Source: Erwinia sp. SLM-02
Lineage (GTDB): Bacteria > Pseudomonadota > Gammaproteobacteria > Enterobacterales > Enterobacteriaceae
Assembly: GCF_037450285.1 (NCBI RefSeq)
Contig: NZ_JAQISN010000001.1
Span: forward strand, 2,728,001-2,792,000
Direction of reading: 5' to 3'
Length of the DNA: 64,000 nucleotides
Shown: positions 7,575 to 16,661 of the stretch, piece by piece
Numbering within the stretch: the first letter of the stretch is position 1
Layout: every line of letters starts with the position of its first letter
Position numbers and translations under genes: made by a program
The notes under the pieces: model-generated
What the model was told of the DNA's origin: nothing
Seen by the model: the letters and a program-made list of their open reading frames with translations, nothing else
The model's database searches: none

Positions 7575-9470
7575 TCAACAAACCGGTAACGCATTGAGGC
7601 TGCGGCTCAATATGCTTATCGCCTTAGCGATGTTGACCGTTTGTTCTTCCCCGCTGTCGCGATCGTAAAGGGCAACTTCTGTGGCCGCTCCGTCAGGAGG
7701 AACCACAATAATAAACCGCCCGCCCAGCCGTCTGGCATTTCGCACGCAGGCATTGACCCGCATGTGGGAAAAATCATTGGCGATACTCATCTGCGGGAAT
7801 GTTTTCCTGAGCGACCGACCGATGCTTAACGCCTCGGTACTGGCAGCCGGTGAACCGGGGATAATGACCACATCCGTAACCTGTTGCTTTAAGAGATGTT
7901 TATCCGTCAGGCGCAGCAAGCGCATAATCGGATCGAGCATCAGCGCAAAGCCGCAGGCCTGAATCGGGGTTTCAAGAACGGTACTGGCGCAGTCGTCATA
8001 GCGGCCACCACGGCAGAGCAGGCTGTGTTCCATCAGTTTATCGCAGTGCCATTCGAAATGGGTCTGGCAGTAGGCATTGGACGGGTAAAGCCACCGATCC
8101 ACCTCGAAGGGGACGTGGATTTTTGTCAGGGATTCCAGCAGGCAATCAAAACGCCTGCGTGATTCCTCCCCAAGGAAATCGCCGACTGCCGGCGCGATGG
8201 AACGTAGCTTTGCCAGGAGGGGATTGTCTGAGCGAAGCAGGTTTTCCGGCTGCATTGCCAGGCACTCCGCCCATTCCGGTTCGAAAATACTCGTAAAAGG
8301 CTGATAAAAAGCGCGTAAGGCTGCGCGAAAAGCAGCAAACTCCTGCTGAGTTCCAGTACTGCTGATTTTCAACTCAACGTTTTCCTGCAGGCCCAGCGAT
8401 TTGAAAAAATCATACTGCAAGACCAGCTGCTCCAGTTCGATATCCACTCCCGCAAAACCAAAGGCTTCAACGCCCAGCTGCTGATACTGTTCGATATGTT
8501 CGCCCGTATTTTCTGTACTACGGAACATGACCCCCTGGTACCATAGTTTGCTCGTGGACTGCAGATGCGGATGCTGATTAATCATTTGCAAACATCCCAT
8601 CGTTCCCTCTCCGCGCAGCAGAGCACTGTGGCCACCCGCGAGGGGGAACGGCTCATTTGTGGCAGTAAATGCGGCGTTATTTCCTTCGCTTTCAAGGAGC
8701 GGCAGCCGAACCTCCTGGTAGCAGTAGCGTGACAGCAGGCAGGCCGCCTGATTTTCCAGCCATGCCCAGTCGGTGACCTGATTATGAAAATACTTACGCG
8801 GTCGCCCGGCCTGCCTCGGCTGCACAGGTCTGTGAAGCTGCCTCTCTAACCGCTGACAGTACTGCGGTGTACCCAGCAGTCGATTCTGATTCAGACAATC
8901 CTGCAGGCGTTTTTCAATAGAGGGGCTAAGGGGCGACTGAATAAAGCGCGCATACTGGATGGCGCGTTCCTGGGGAGTATTACCTAAACGCAAATACTGT
9001 TCATGCGGAGTAATCATTTGCTGTTGCCGCTCGCCAATATTATTCCAGTAGCTGCTCCACGCGGGCCGTTCCCCCCTGACGGCTTGCCGCTCCCCAAGGC
9101 GGGTATCAACAAATTTTTGCGCAATAAGCAGGTAGGCTTCAGGTTCAATCAGGGAACTATTATATCGGCCTTCCCACAGGCTACCGCTGCGATGATACTT
9201 TTGATTAAACCAGGGAACGTAGCGCCTGCCGATATGCTGAACCAGCCGACTAAGATCTTCTTTTGTCCCGGGTGTTAATAACATCATCAGCTGATTTGGC
9301 AACAGAGTCCATGCGTGCAAAGCGAAGTCAAAAGTTTCGCCTGCTTTCCTTAAACAGTTAAGGAAAGTTAAATAATCCTCATCATCATGAAACACAATAT
9401 CATTATTATGCCCGTTAAGCTGAATAAGTTGTGGCAACCCCTGAACATAAACCCTCGACGTTCTGGACAT
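7575..9470 (-). CDS. Chimera: degenerate Y1/RAYT-like transposase domain fused to degenerate HisRS-like domain
   Basis: 631 residues. Residues 1 to about 228 follow the REP-associated tyrosine transposase (IS200-like Y1) pattern: DDEDYLTFLNCL, then the HUH position, then IGRRYVPWFNQKYHRSGSLW (Tyr84 at the usual nucleophile position), EPEAYLLIAQKFVD, and a tail ending AGRPRK. The metal-binding HUH motif, normally NHxH, is NQLMM (59-63), so both histidines are missing. Residues 229-631 align with class II HisRS: YQEVRLPLLE, motif 2 KLWYQGVMFRSTEN (308-321), CRGGRYDD (486-493) and an anticodon-binding-like end. The HisRS signature RGLDYY is replaced by RWLYPSNAY (459-467), losing the catalytic arginine, and the RPQKGRYRQF loop is lost. 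Start: GGGAG lies 9 nt before the ATG. It is divergent from the hdc operon. Function unknown; likely non-catalytic on both halves, possibly a nucleic-acid-binding sensor of histidine or tRNA-His (inference). Confidence 0.8.
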   Translation of the reverse strand: MSRTSRVYVQGLPQLIQLNGHNNDIVFHDDEDYLTFLNCLRKAGETFDFALHAWTLLPNQLMMLLTPGTKEDLSRLVQHIGRRYVPWFNQKYHRSGSLWEGRYNSSLIEPEAYLLIAQKFVDTRLGERQAVRGERPAWSSYWNNIGERQQQMITPHEQYLRLGNTPQERAIQYARFIQSPLSPSIEKRLQDCLNQNRLLGTPQYCQRLERQLHRPVQPRQAGRPRKYFHNQVTDWAWLENQAACLLSRYCYQEVRLPLLESEGNNAAFTATNEPFPLAGGHSALLRGEGTMGCLQMINQHPHLQSTSKLWYQGVMFRSTENTGEHIEQYQQLGVEAFGFAGVDIELEQLVLQYDFFKSLGLQENVELKISSTGTQQEFAAFRAALRAFYQPFTSIFEPEWAECLAMQPENLLRSDNPLLAKLRSIAPAVGDFLGEESRRRFDCLLESLTKIHVPFEVDRWLYPSNAYCQTHFEWHCDKLMEHSLLCRGGRYDDCASTVLETPIQACGFALMLDPIMRLLRLTDKHLLKQQVTDVVIIPGSPAASTEALSIGRSLRKTFPQMSIANDFSHMRVNACVRNARRLGGRFIIVVPPDGAATEVALYDRDSGEEQTVNIAKAISILSRSLNALPVC

Positions 9471-9839
9471 GGGCAGCTCCCATTTATTTTATAAAATTGA
9501 ATTAAAAAATATTAACCATGAAACTCTTAACCCGAAAATCTCATGCAGGAATAATCCATCATCTTCACAATCATTGTCAAGCGCCCAAAAAACACCCCGC
9601 TGCAATTCATCCGTTTTTATAAGCCCCGCGCCATCAGGAGGTAAATAAAAAATGGGACAGATCGAGTTTTTAATGTTTTCAGAAAGAAATTCCGCGCTGT
9701 CTCACAGAAAAAAAACAAAGACAGAAAATAAATGATCTAAATCATCATTCCAGCCACCTCTGTTTTTAAACTCCGTGCATCACTTTAATTTCAAGCCGCC
9801 TTCTTAATATTAATGGCACCACGTTACAGGATATTTAAA
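9471..9839. promoter_or_regulatory. AT-rich divergent control region between chimera and hdc operon
   Basis: 369 bp without a gene and clearly richer in A+T than its surroundings. For the chimera (minus strand) a TATAAA at 9493-9488 is a possible -10. For the antiporter operon see the FNR-like site at 9732. Such a shared divergent region is typical of regulator-target pairs, but which protein binds here is unknown. Confidence 0.5.
9732..9772 (+). promoter_or_regulatory. FNR-like palindrome and weak -10 for the hdc operon
   Basis: ATGATCTAAATCAT (9732-9745) matches the FNR consensus TTGATNNNNATCAA at all but the outermost base on each side. A weak -10 (TAAACT, 9767-9772) would put a start near 9779 and the palindrome at about -40.5, the class II activator position. 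A CRP/FNR-family activator is therefore plausible; binding is inferred. Confidence 0.4.
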
Positions 9840-11192
9840 ATGGATAAAATCAGCGCAAAATCCGCCCATAAAATGGGCGTCGTGGCCCTGACACTTGTCA
9901 CCGCATCGAACATGATGGGGTCAGGGGTATTTATGTTACCCACCAACCTTGCCGGTATTGGGTACATCTCTCTGTGGGGATGGTTGTTCACCATTATCGG
10001 GGTTATTGCCATCGCGCTGGTTTTCGCGAAAACCAGCCTGCTGACGCCGCGCAACGGCGGCATTGTCGCTTACGCCAGCGATGCTTTTGGCCCCTTTGTC
10101 GGGTTTCAAACCACCGTCTGCTACTGGATAAGCGCCTGGATTGGCAACGTCGCCCTGCTGGTGGCCGGTATTGGCTATCTCAGCTACTTCTTCCCACAGC
10201 TTAAAGATCCCACGGTGGGCTGCATAACGGCTATCGTGATCCTCTGGGCTTTTATCGCACTCGGCAGCTTTGGCGCGCGCGTGGCCGGCCGTGCCCAGTC
10301 CTTTACTGCCAGCTGCATGCTGGTTGTGGTTCTGGGCATCGGCGTTGTCGGCTGGTTCTGGTTCGACCCGGCAATGTTCAGCCAGGTCTATAACGGCACG
10401 GGAAGAAGTGACAGCTCAGCGATTATCTCTGCGGCATCTATTGCCCTGTGGGGATTCCTGGGCGTGGAATCAGCGGTCGTTTCAACCGGTCAGGTTGATT
10501 GCCCGGAACGGACGGTACCCAAAGCAACGGTCATGGGTTTGCTGATTGCCTCAGTCTGCTACGTCGGCAGCTGTACGGTTATTATGGGTCTGGTTCCACA
10601 TGCGGAGCTGGTCAATTCATCCGCACCTTTTGCCGATGCTGCCCGCTATATGTTCGGTAATACCGCAGGCAATATTGCGTCTGCGCTCAGCATCATCGCC
10701 TGCTTTGGTTCAATTTCCGGCTGGCTGATTCTGCAGTCCGAAGGCCCGCGTGCCGGCGCCCAGCAGGGACTGTTCCCGCAGTTCTTTGCCGATGTGAATA
10801 AAAATGATGTACCGATGAAGAGCCTGATTTTTACCGGCGTATTGATGAGTGCCGTCCTGATGATGACCGCCTCACCTAACCTGGCAAAACAGTTTGAAGT
10901 GGTCATATTAATGTCCGTCTTCGCCTCCCTTTTACCTTACATGTACGCGTTAATCTCTCTGCCGATCATTATGATGTCGAAAAAAATAAATCGGGGACCG
11001 TCTTTTATGTTTTACAGCGTAATGGTGGTTATCGGGATGATTTACAGCATCTTCGCATTACTTGGCTCGGGCACTGATTCAATGTTTTGGGGAATAGTCA
11101 TGATGATGTTCACCATCCCCTTATTCTGCTTCGTTGCCGCCGGTCGTAATAAAAAAGGCGATGACATTCTTTATCTTGATAAAAAATCCTGA
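9840..11192 (+). CDS. hdcT: Amino-acid antiporter, probably histidine/histamine exchanger
   Basis: Inner-membrane APC-family basic amino acid/polyamine antiporter of the AdiC/CadB/PotE type, 450 residues with about 12 membrane segments. The unwound TM1 motif NMMGSGVFMLP and the TM6-region GFLGVESAVV are visible. Start at 9840 (AGGA 9 nt upstream) rather than the ATG at 9813. It is first in a tight operon with histidine decarboxylase (38-bp gap), which indicates exchange of external histidine for histamine; similar antiporters flank hdc in Morganella-type clusters. The substrate is inferred from context only. Confidence 0.85.
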   Translation: MDKISAKSAHKMGVVALTLVTASNMMGSGVFMLPTNLAGIGYISLWGWLFTIIGVIAIALVFAKTSLLTPRNGGIVAYASDAFGPFVGFQTTVCYWISAWIGNVALLVAGIGYLSYFFPQLKDPTVGCITAIVILWAFIALGSFGARVAGRAQSFTASCMLVVVLGIGVVGWFWFDPAMFSQVYNGTGRSDSSAIISAASIALWGFLGVESAVVSTGQVDCPERTVPKATVMGLLIASVCYVGSCTVIMGLVPHAELVNSSAPFADAARYMFGNTAGNIASALSIIACFGSISGWLILQSEGPRAGAQQGLFPQFFADVNKNDVPMKSLIFTGVLMSAVLMMTASPNLAKQFEVVILMSVFASLLPYMYALISLPIIMMSKKINRGPSFMFYSVMVVIGMIYSIFALLGSGTDSMFWGIVMMMFTIPLFCFVAAGRNKKGDDILYLDKKS

Positions 11193-11230
11193 TTTACACA
11201 CCGTTCTCAACCAAAAAAGGAATGAATACT

Positions 11231-12367
11231 ATGACTCTGTCAATTGAAAATCAAAACAAACTGGATGCATTCTGGTCACACTGCGTTAAGAACCAGTATT
11301 TCAACCTGGGATACCCGGAGTCCGCGGATTTTAATTACACTAACCTTGAACGTTTTATGCGTTTCTCTATTAATAACTGCGGCGACTGGGGTGAGTATTG
11401 CAACTACCTGTTGAACTCTTTCGAATTTGAAAAAGAGGTAATGGAATACTTCGCTAATCTGTTCAAAATTCCTTTTGCAGAAAGCTGGGGTTATATCACC
11501 AATGGGGGAACCGAGAGCAATATGTTCGGCTGTTATCTTGGACGCGAAATTTTCCCGGACGGCACGCTTTATTACTCTAAGGATACGCACTATTCCGTAG
11601 CGAAAATCGTCAAGCTGTTAAGAATTAAATCCAGCGTTGTGGAATCGCTGCCGAATGGCGAAGTAGATTACGACGATCTGATGAGTAAGATCGCCCGCGA
11701 TAATGAAAAACATCCGATTATTTTTGCCAATGTCGGGACGACCGTGCGCGGGGCAATTGATGATATCGCACTGATCCAGCAGCGGCTCAAGGAAGCGGGC
11801 TTCAGGCGTGAGGATTATTACCTGCACGCAGACGCCGCGCTGAGCGGCATGATCCTGCCTTTTGTTGACGACCCACAGGCCTATTCTTTTGCTGACGGTA
11901 TTGATTCCATTGGCGTTTCTGGCCACAAAATGATCGGTTCACCGATCCCCTGCGGCATCGTGGTCGCCAAGAAGAAAAACGTTGACCGTATATCCGTTGA
12001 GATCGATTACATTTCTGCCCACGATAAGACCATTTCTGGCTCCCGCAACGGACACACCCCGCTGATGATGTGGGAAGCCGTTCGCAGCCACAGCCATGAG
12101 AGCTGGGTGCGCCGAATTGAACGCTGTCTGAACCTGGCCGAGTACGCCGTTGAACGCTTCCAGAAAGCGGGAATCAATGCCTGGCGAAACAGGAACTCAA
12201 TTACCGTTGTGTTCCCCTGCCCTTCAGAAGACGTCTGGAAAAAACACTGCCTGGCAACCTCCGGCGATGTCGCTCACCTGATCGTCACCGCCCATCATCT
12301 GGACTCCAGCCAAATTGACCGGCTGATTGACGATGTTATCGCCGACCGGCAGGCCAACGCCGCTTAA
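11231..12367 (+). CDS. hdc: PLP-dependent histidine decarboxylase
   Basis: Converts histidine to histamine plus CO2, consuming a proton in the cytosol. At 378 residues it equals the Gram-negative PLP-type Hdc of Morganella, Raoultella and Photobacterium, which it closely resembles (MTLSIENQNKLDAFW, GYITNGGTESNMFGCYLGRE). His120 stacks on PLP, Asp201 and the Schiff-base lysine 233 (VSGHKMIGSP) are in place. An ATG at 11222 is too near the AAGGA; ATG at 11231 is properly spaced and matches the family start. It is the middle gene of hdcT-hdc-hisS2, with a 27-bp gap to hisS2. Confidence 0.95.
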   Translation: MTLSIENQNKLDAFWSHCVKNQYFNLGYPESADFNYTNLERFMRFSINNCGDWGEYCNYLLNSFEFEKEVMEYFANLFKIPFAESWGYITNGGTESNMFGCYLGREIFPDGTLYYSKDTHYSVAKIVKLLRIKSSVVESLPNGEVDYDDLMSKIARDNEKHPIIFANVGTTVRGAIDDIALIQQRLKEAGFRREDYYLHADAALSGMILPFVDDPQAYSFADGIDSIGVSGHKMIGSPIPCGIVVAKKKNVDRISVEIDYISAHDKTISGSRNGHTPLMMWEAVRSHSHESWVRRIERCLNLAEYAVERFQKAGINAWRNRNSITVVFPCPSEDVWKKHCLATSGDVAHLIVTAHHLDSSQIDRLIDDVIADRQANAA

Positions 12368-12394
12368 AAGACCGTTGCCATGTAAGGAAAGAAA

Positions 12395-13669
12395 ATGAGC
12401 AAGATTCAGGCAATCAGGGGAATGCGAACCATTCTTCCCGAAGAAGCGCCCGTCTGGCAATGGCTGGAGAGTAAAGTCAGGAGCATCACCTGGCGCTACG
12501 GATATCAGGAAATCCGGCTGCCAATCCTGGAACCCGTTTCGCTCTTTGAACGTGCAATCGGTGAATCTACCGATATCGTGTCGAAGGAAATGTATAACTT
12601 CCTCGACAAAAGCGGCGAACATATTACCCTCCGGCCGGAGGGCACCAGCGGCTGCGTTAGGACCATCATTGAAAACAATATGTGTTACAACAATACGCAA
12701 CGTTTGTGGTACCAGGGGCCGATGTTCCGCTATGAGAGGCCGCAAAAAGGCAGGTTACGTCAGTTTACCCAGTTCGGAGTGGAAACCTTTGGCATGCCCG
12801 GGGCAGACATTGACGCCGAGCTGATCTATATGGCTAACGATATTTTTAAGGCGCTGAAGGTAGAACGCTACGTTCGGCTGGAGATTAATTCACTCGGCAC
12901 CCTGCCGGAACGTCATGAGCACCGTAAGCAGCTGGTCAGCTATTTTGAGCAGCACCGCGACATACTGGATGAGGATAGCCTGCTGCGTTTGCAGAGTAAT
13001 CCATTACGGATCCTCGACAGTAAAAATCCGGATATGCAGAGTATGATCGAAGGTGCGCCAAAACTCCTCGACTATCTTGGTGATGAATCACATCAGCACT
13101 TTGACGAGCTGTGTCGACTGCTGGATAGCGCCGGTATCTGCTATACCATCAATCCCCGCCTTGTTCGGGGGCTGGACTACTACACGCGCACGGTTTTTGA
13201 GTGGATAACCGATGAGCTGGGGTCACAGGGTACGCTCTGCGGCGGGGGGCGATATGACGGACTGGTTGAGCTGTTCAGCAATAAAGCACTACCCGCTTCC
13301 GGTTTCGCCATTGGCGTTGAACGCCTGCTACTCCTGCTGGAAGCCGTAGGAGTTACGGATAATGTCAGCAATCATCCCGATATTGTGGTCACCTTTGAGG
13401 AACCTGGGCAGAACATCGACGCGCTGCTTCTGGCAGACCAGCTGCGACGCCATCTTCCGGAATTTAAAGTTTTGAGTGACTTCACGGGAGCCAAAATCAA
13501 ACGTCAGCACTCGAATGCCCTGAAAACGGGTTGCCGCTATATTGTTACGTTGAACGGTGACAACCGAACGGGGCTTTGGGACCTTAAGGCTAACTTACAG
13601 GAAACTATGCGGCCAGATGATATCTGGAAAAAACTGTCCCACAGGCCAGCTAAAGCCGCGGTGGACTGA
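12395..13669 (+). CDS. Second histidyl-tRNA synthetase linked to histidine decarboxylase
   Basis: Class II HisRS paralogue, 424 residues, with every active-site element: motif 2 RLWYQGPMFRYERPQKGRLR, HisA signature LVRGLDYYTRTVFEW, HisB GGGRYDGLVE, and motif 3 GFAIGVERLLLLLE. It should be catalytically competent. AAGGAAAG precedes the start. It is the last gene of the hdc operon; hisRS genes are known in Gram-negative hdc clusters, where they are thought to keep tRNA-His charged when free histidine falls. It is more diverged than the housekeeping hisS at 17320 and in opposite orientation. Confidence 0.93.
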   Translation: MSKIQAIRGMRTILPEEAPVWQWLESKVRSITWRYGYQEIRLPILEPVSLFERAIGESTDIVSKEMYNFLDKSGEHITLRPEGTSGCVRTIIENNMCYNNTQRLWYQGPMFRYERPQKGRLRQFTQFGVETFGMPGADIDAELIYMANDIFKALKVERYVRLEINSLGTLPERHEHRKQLVSYFEQHRDILDEDSLLRLQSNPLRILDSKNPDMQSMIEGAPKLLDYLGDESHQHFDELCRLLDSAGICYTINPRLVRGLDYYTRTVFEWITDELGSQGTLCGGGRYDGLVELFSNKALPASGFAIGVERLLLLLEAVGVTDNVSNHPDIVVTFEEPGQNIDALLLADQLRRHLPEFKVLSDFTGAKIKRQHSNALKTGCRYIVTLNGDNRTGLWDLKANLQETMRPDDIWKKLSHRPAKAAVD

Positions 13670-13697
13670 AAAAAAAGGGGGCCGATGGCCCCCTTTT
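13669..13697. terminator. Bidirectional terminator between hisS2 and der
   Basis: GGGGGCC-GAT-GGCCCCC (13677-13693) with an A tract on the left and TTTTC on the right; it serves the convergent ends of the hdc operon and der. Confidence 0.9.
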
Positions 13698-13699
13698 CA

Positions 13700-15205
13700 T
13701 TAACGCTTGTTCTTCTTCAAATGGCTGAGCAGGCGTTTACGCTTGCGAAGCTGATTTGGCGTCAGCAGGTTGCGTTTCCCTTCAAACGGGTTCTCACCCT
13801 CTTTGAACTGAATGCGGATTGGCGTACCCATCACTTCCAGTGAACGACGGAAGTAGTTCATCAGGTAGCGCTTATACGAGTCCGGCAGATCCTTCACCTG
13901 GTTACCGTGAATGACCACGATAGGCGGGTTATAGCCACCGGCGTGGGCATACTTCAGCTTAACGCGACGGCCGCGCACCATCGGCGGCTGGTGATCGTCA
14001 GCGGCCATATTCATAATGCGCGTCAGCATCGAGGTGTTGACGCGACGGGTTGAGCAGTCATAGGCTTCGGTGACTGATTCAAACAGATTACCGACTCCGC
14101 TGCCGTGCAGCGCGGAAATGAAGTGAATGCGGGCGAAATCGATAAAGCCCAGACGGAAGTCCAGGGTCTCTTTCACCTCGTCACGAACTTCCTGGCTCAG
14201 GCCGTCCCACTTATTCACCACGATCACCAGCGAACGACCGCTGTTCAGGATAAAGCCCAGCAGCGACAGGTCCTGATCGGAGATCCCCAGATGGGCATCA
14301 ATCACCAGCATCACGACGTTGGCATCTTCAATAGCCTGCAGCGTTTTGATAACCGAGAACTTCTCAACCGTATCGGTCACTTTCCCGCGCTTGCGCACGC
14401 CGGCGGTGTCGATCAGGATGTATTCGCGACCGTCGCGCTCCATTGGGATATAGATACTGTCACGGGTGGTGCCCGGCATATCGTAAACCACAACGCGATC
14501 TTCGCCGAGGATGCGGTTAGTCAGCGTTGACTTACCGACGTTTGGACGACCAACGATTGCCAGCTTGATCGGCAGATCCAGCGGGTTGAAGTCATCTTCC
14601 TCTTCTTTTTCGTCTTCTATAACTTCGCCGCGCGCTTTTGCTTCTTTGCGCTCCAGCTCGGCCCAGTAGGCGGCATTTTCTTCTTCTTCGGTGACTTCGC
14701 GCGGATCGACTTTATCCATCCACGGCAGCAGTACCATCTCAAGCAGGCTGGTCACACCGCGACCGTGCGAGGCGGCGATCGGATGAATTTCACCCAGACC
14801 CAGCGACCAGAAATCGAGCACCGCAGCGTCAGCGTCCAGGCCATCGGTTTTATTAGCGACGAGGAATGTCGGCTTTTCACGCGAACGCAGATGGTTAGCG
14901 ATAGCCGTGTCCGCAGGCATCAGCCCGGCGCGGGCATCGACCATAAACAATACTACGTCAGCTTCTTCAATCGCCAGCAGCGACTGTTCCGCCATACGCG
15001 TTTCCACGCCCTCTTCGGTACCATCAATACCACCGGTATCGATGCAAATATACTCGCGGCCTTCGATTTCGGCACGACCGTATTTGCGATCCCGGGTAAG
15101 TCCGGGGAAATCCGCCACCAGCGCATCTCGCGTGCGCGTTAAACGGTTAAAAAGGGTGGATTTTCCCACATTGGGACGCCCGACCAGCGCGACCACAGGT
15201 ACCAT
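13700..15205 (-). CDS. der: Ribosome biogenesis GTPase Der (EngA)
   Basis: Double-GTPase needed for 50S subunit maturation. 501 residues (E. coli 490). Two G domains, each with a GRPNVGKS P-loop (residues 9-16 and about 214), DTGG/DTAG switch II and NKTD/NKWD specificity motifs, joined by a very acidic linker (DEKEEEDD), then a KH-like C-terminal domain and a basic tail. It follows bamB on the same strand, as in E. coli. Confidence 0.97.
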   Translation of the reverse strand: MVPVVALVGRPNVGKSTLFNRLTRTRDALVADFPGLTRDRKYGRAEIEGREYICIDTGGIDGTEEGVETRMAEQSLLAIEEADVVLFMVDARAGLMPADTAIANHLRSREKPTFLVANKTDGLDADAAVLDFWSLGLGEIHPIAASHGRGVTSLLEMVLLPWMDKVDPREVTEEEENAAYWAELERKEAKARGEVIEDEKEEEDDFNPLDLPIKLAIVGRPNVGKSTLTNRILGEDRVVVYDMPGTTRDSIYIPMERDGREYILIDTAGVRKRGKVTDTVEKFSVIKTLQAIEDANVVMLVIDAHLGISDQDLSLLGFILNSGRSLVIVVNKWDGLSQEVRDEVKETLDFRLGFIDFARIHFISALHGSGVGNLFESVTEAYDCSTRRVNTSMLTRIMNMAADDHQPPMVRGRRVKLKYAHAGGYNPPIVVIHGNQVKDLPDSYKRYLMNYFRRSLEVMGTPIRIQFKEGENPFEGKRNLLTPNQLRKRKRLLSHLKKNKR

Positions 15206-15328
15206 ATTGAAGCCTCATAACTGAAAATTACGCCTGGCTGCGAATACTATTCTCTGCGTCAGACAGATTTTTCCGCCGCAGGGCTCAGGACAATGGCGTA
15301 AGGATAACACGCCAGGAGAAAAACGAAA

Positions 15329-15352
15329 CGGCCCCTGAATCATCAGGAGCCG
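15329..15352 (-). terminator. Probable terminator between bamB and der
   Basis: On the minus strand CGGCTCCTGA pairs imperfectly with TCAGGGGCCG and is followed by TTTCGTTTTTCT. It may attenuate bamB readthrough into der. Confidence 0.5.
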
Positions 15353-15376
15353 CTATATAACGTAAACCGGAAGGAA

Positions 15377-16558
15377 TTAACGCGTAAACGCGTAAACCTC
15401 ACCGTCTTTGGTCTGGATCAGCAGTTTATCGCTGGCCACTACCGGCTCCGTCTGGAAGCCCGAGCTGTCCACTTTCTGCTGAGCAACAAAGCGACCGTCG
15501 TCGGTATTCAGCCAGTGCAGGTAGCCTTCGCTGTCACCGACCACCAGATAGCCGTTATACAGAACCGGTGCGGTCAGGTTACGGTGCAGCAGATCGCTCT
15601 GACGCCAGATAGAAACGCCGCCGTCGGTGCTCAGTGCAATAACGCGATCGTCCTGATCGACCAGGTAGATACGACCACCGTCAACGATCATATCATGAAC
15701 GGATCCGATTTCGCGTTTCCACAGGATCTGTCCGGAGCGGAGATCCAGCGCGGTCAGGTTGCCGTTGTAAGCCAGCGCATAGACTACGCCGTTAACGATG
15801 ACCGGAGTGGTATCCACATCAGACAGGCGATCGATCTCGGTCGCCCCGCTCGGCTGGGAGATACGCTGCTGCCAGATAATCTGGCCCTGATTCATGATAA
15901 CCGCGCTGACGCGACCGTTATCACCGCCAACAATTGCGGCACCAAACGCGGTAGCCGGGGCAGATTCGCCACGCAGGCTCAGCGCCGGTACATCAAGGTT
16001 AACCGACCATTTCACCACGCCGCTGGACTGTTCCAGACCCTGCAGCATACCGTTACTGGTATGCACCAGGACCAGACCATCGCTGATAACCGGACGGGAG
16101 AGGACTTCTCCGGCGGCTTTAGTCTGCCAGGCAACGCTGCCGTCGTTGGTATTTAATGCGTAAACCTGACCACGTTCGCTACCCACATAAACGTGGGCGC
16201 CATCAACGGTCAGACCACCGGAGAGAAGCGCAGGGATGTTGCTGGAGAAGAAACCGGTCTTCTCAGACAGGTCAACTTTCCACTGCTCTTTACCATCGCC
16301 CGAATTCAACGCCTTAACAATACCGTGGCGGTCGGCCGCATAAACGGTGCTGTCAGCCCAGGCCGGGTGCAGGTTCGAATAGAAATCACCAACGCCATCA
16401 CCCACCGATGTGCTCCAGACTTTTTCCGGAGTGAACTGGTTTTGTACGGTGGGTAGCGGTGACATTTTAACCACGTCTTCTTCGCCGCTAAACCATGAAC
16501 ATCCGCTGAGTAAAGTGACTGAAATCAGTCCCGGCAGAAGTATCTTACGCAATTCCAT
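15377..16558 (-). CDS. bamB: Outer-membrane assembly lipoprotein BamB
   Basis: Beta-propeller lipoprotein of the BAM complex, anchored on the periplasmic face of the outer membrane and helping BamA fold porins. 393 residues (E. coli 392). Lipobox LLSGC with acylated Cys20, then eight PQQ-like blades with repeated G-W-type blade ends such as DGKEQWKVDL and SGQILWKREI. It belongs to the minus-strand series yfgM-bamB-der. Confidence 0.97.
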   Translation of the reverse strand: MELRKILLPGLISVTLLSGCSWFSGEEDVVKMSPLPTVQNQFTPEKVWSTSVGDGVGDFYSNLHPAWADSTVYAADRHGIVKALNSGDGKEQWKVDLSEKTGFFSSNIPALLSGGLTVDGAHVYVGSERGQVYALNTNDGSVAWQTKAAGEVLSRPVISDGLVLVHTSNGMLQGLEQSSGVVKWSVNLDVPALSLRGESAPATAFGAAIVGGDNGRVSAVIMNQGQIIWQQRISQPSGATEIDRLSDVDTTPVIVNGVVYALAYNGNLTALDLRSGQILWKREIGSVHDMIVDGGRIYLVDQDDRVIALSTDGGVSIWRQSDLLHRNLTAPVLYNGYLVVGDSEGYLHWLNTDDGRFVAQQKVDSSGFQTEPVVASDKLLIQTKDGEVYAFTR

Positions 16559-16661
16559 GAAGTCCCTCTTGTGCCCTGTTCAGGCCAAATATTGGAGCCT
16601 TATACACTTACAACCAGATCGCGGCCGCGCAAAACGCAGCCAGCGGCGGTCCTAAACGAGA

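Noticed and set aside
7575..9470. Active IS200/RAYT transposase
   Set aside because: Both HUH histidines are missing, and no flanking REP pairs or target signatures were seen at its ends.
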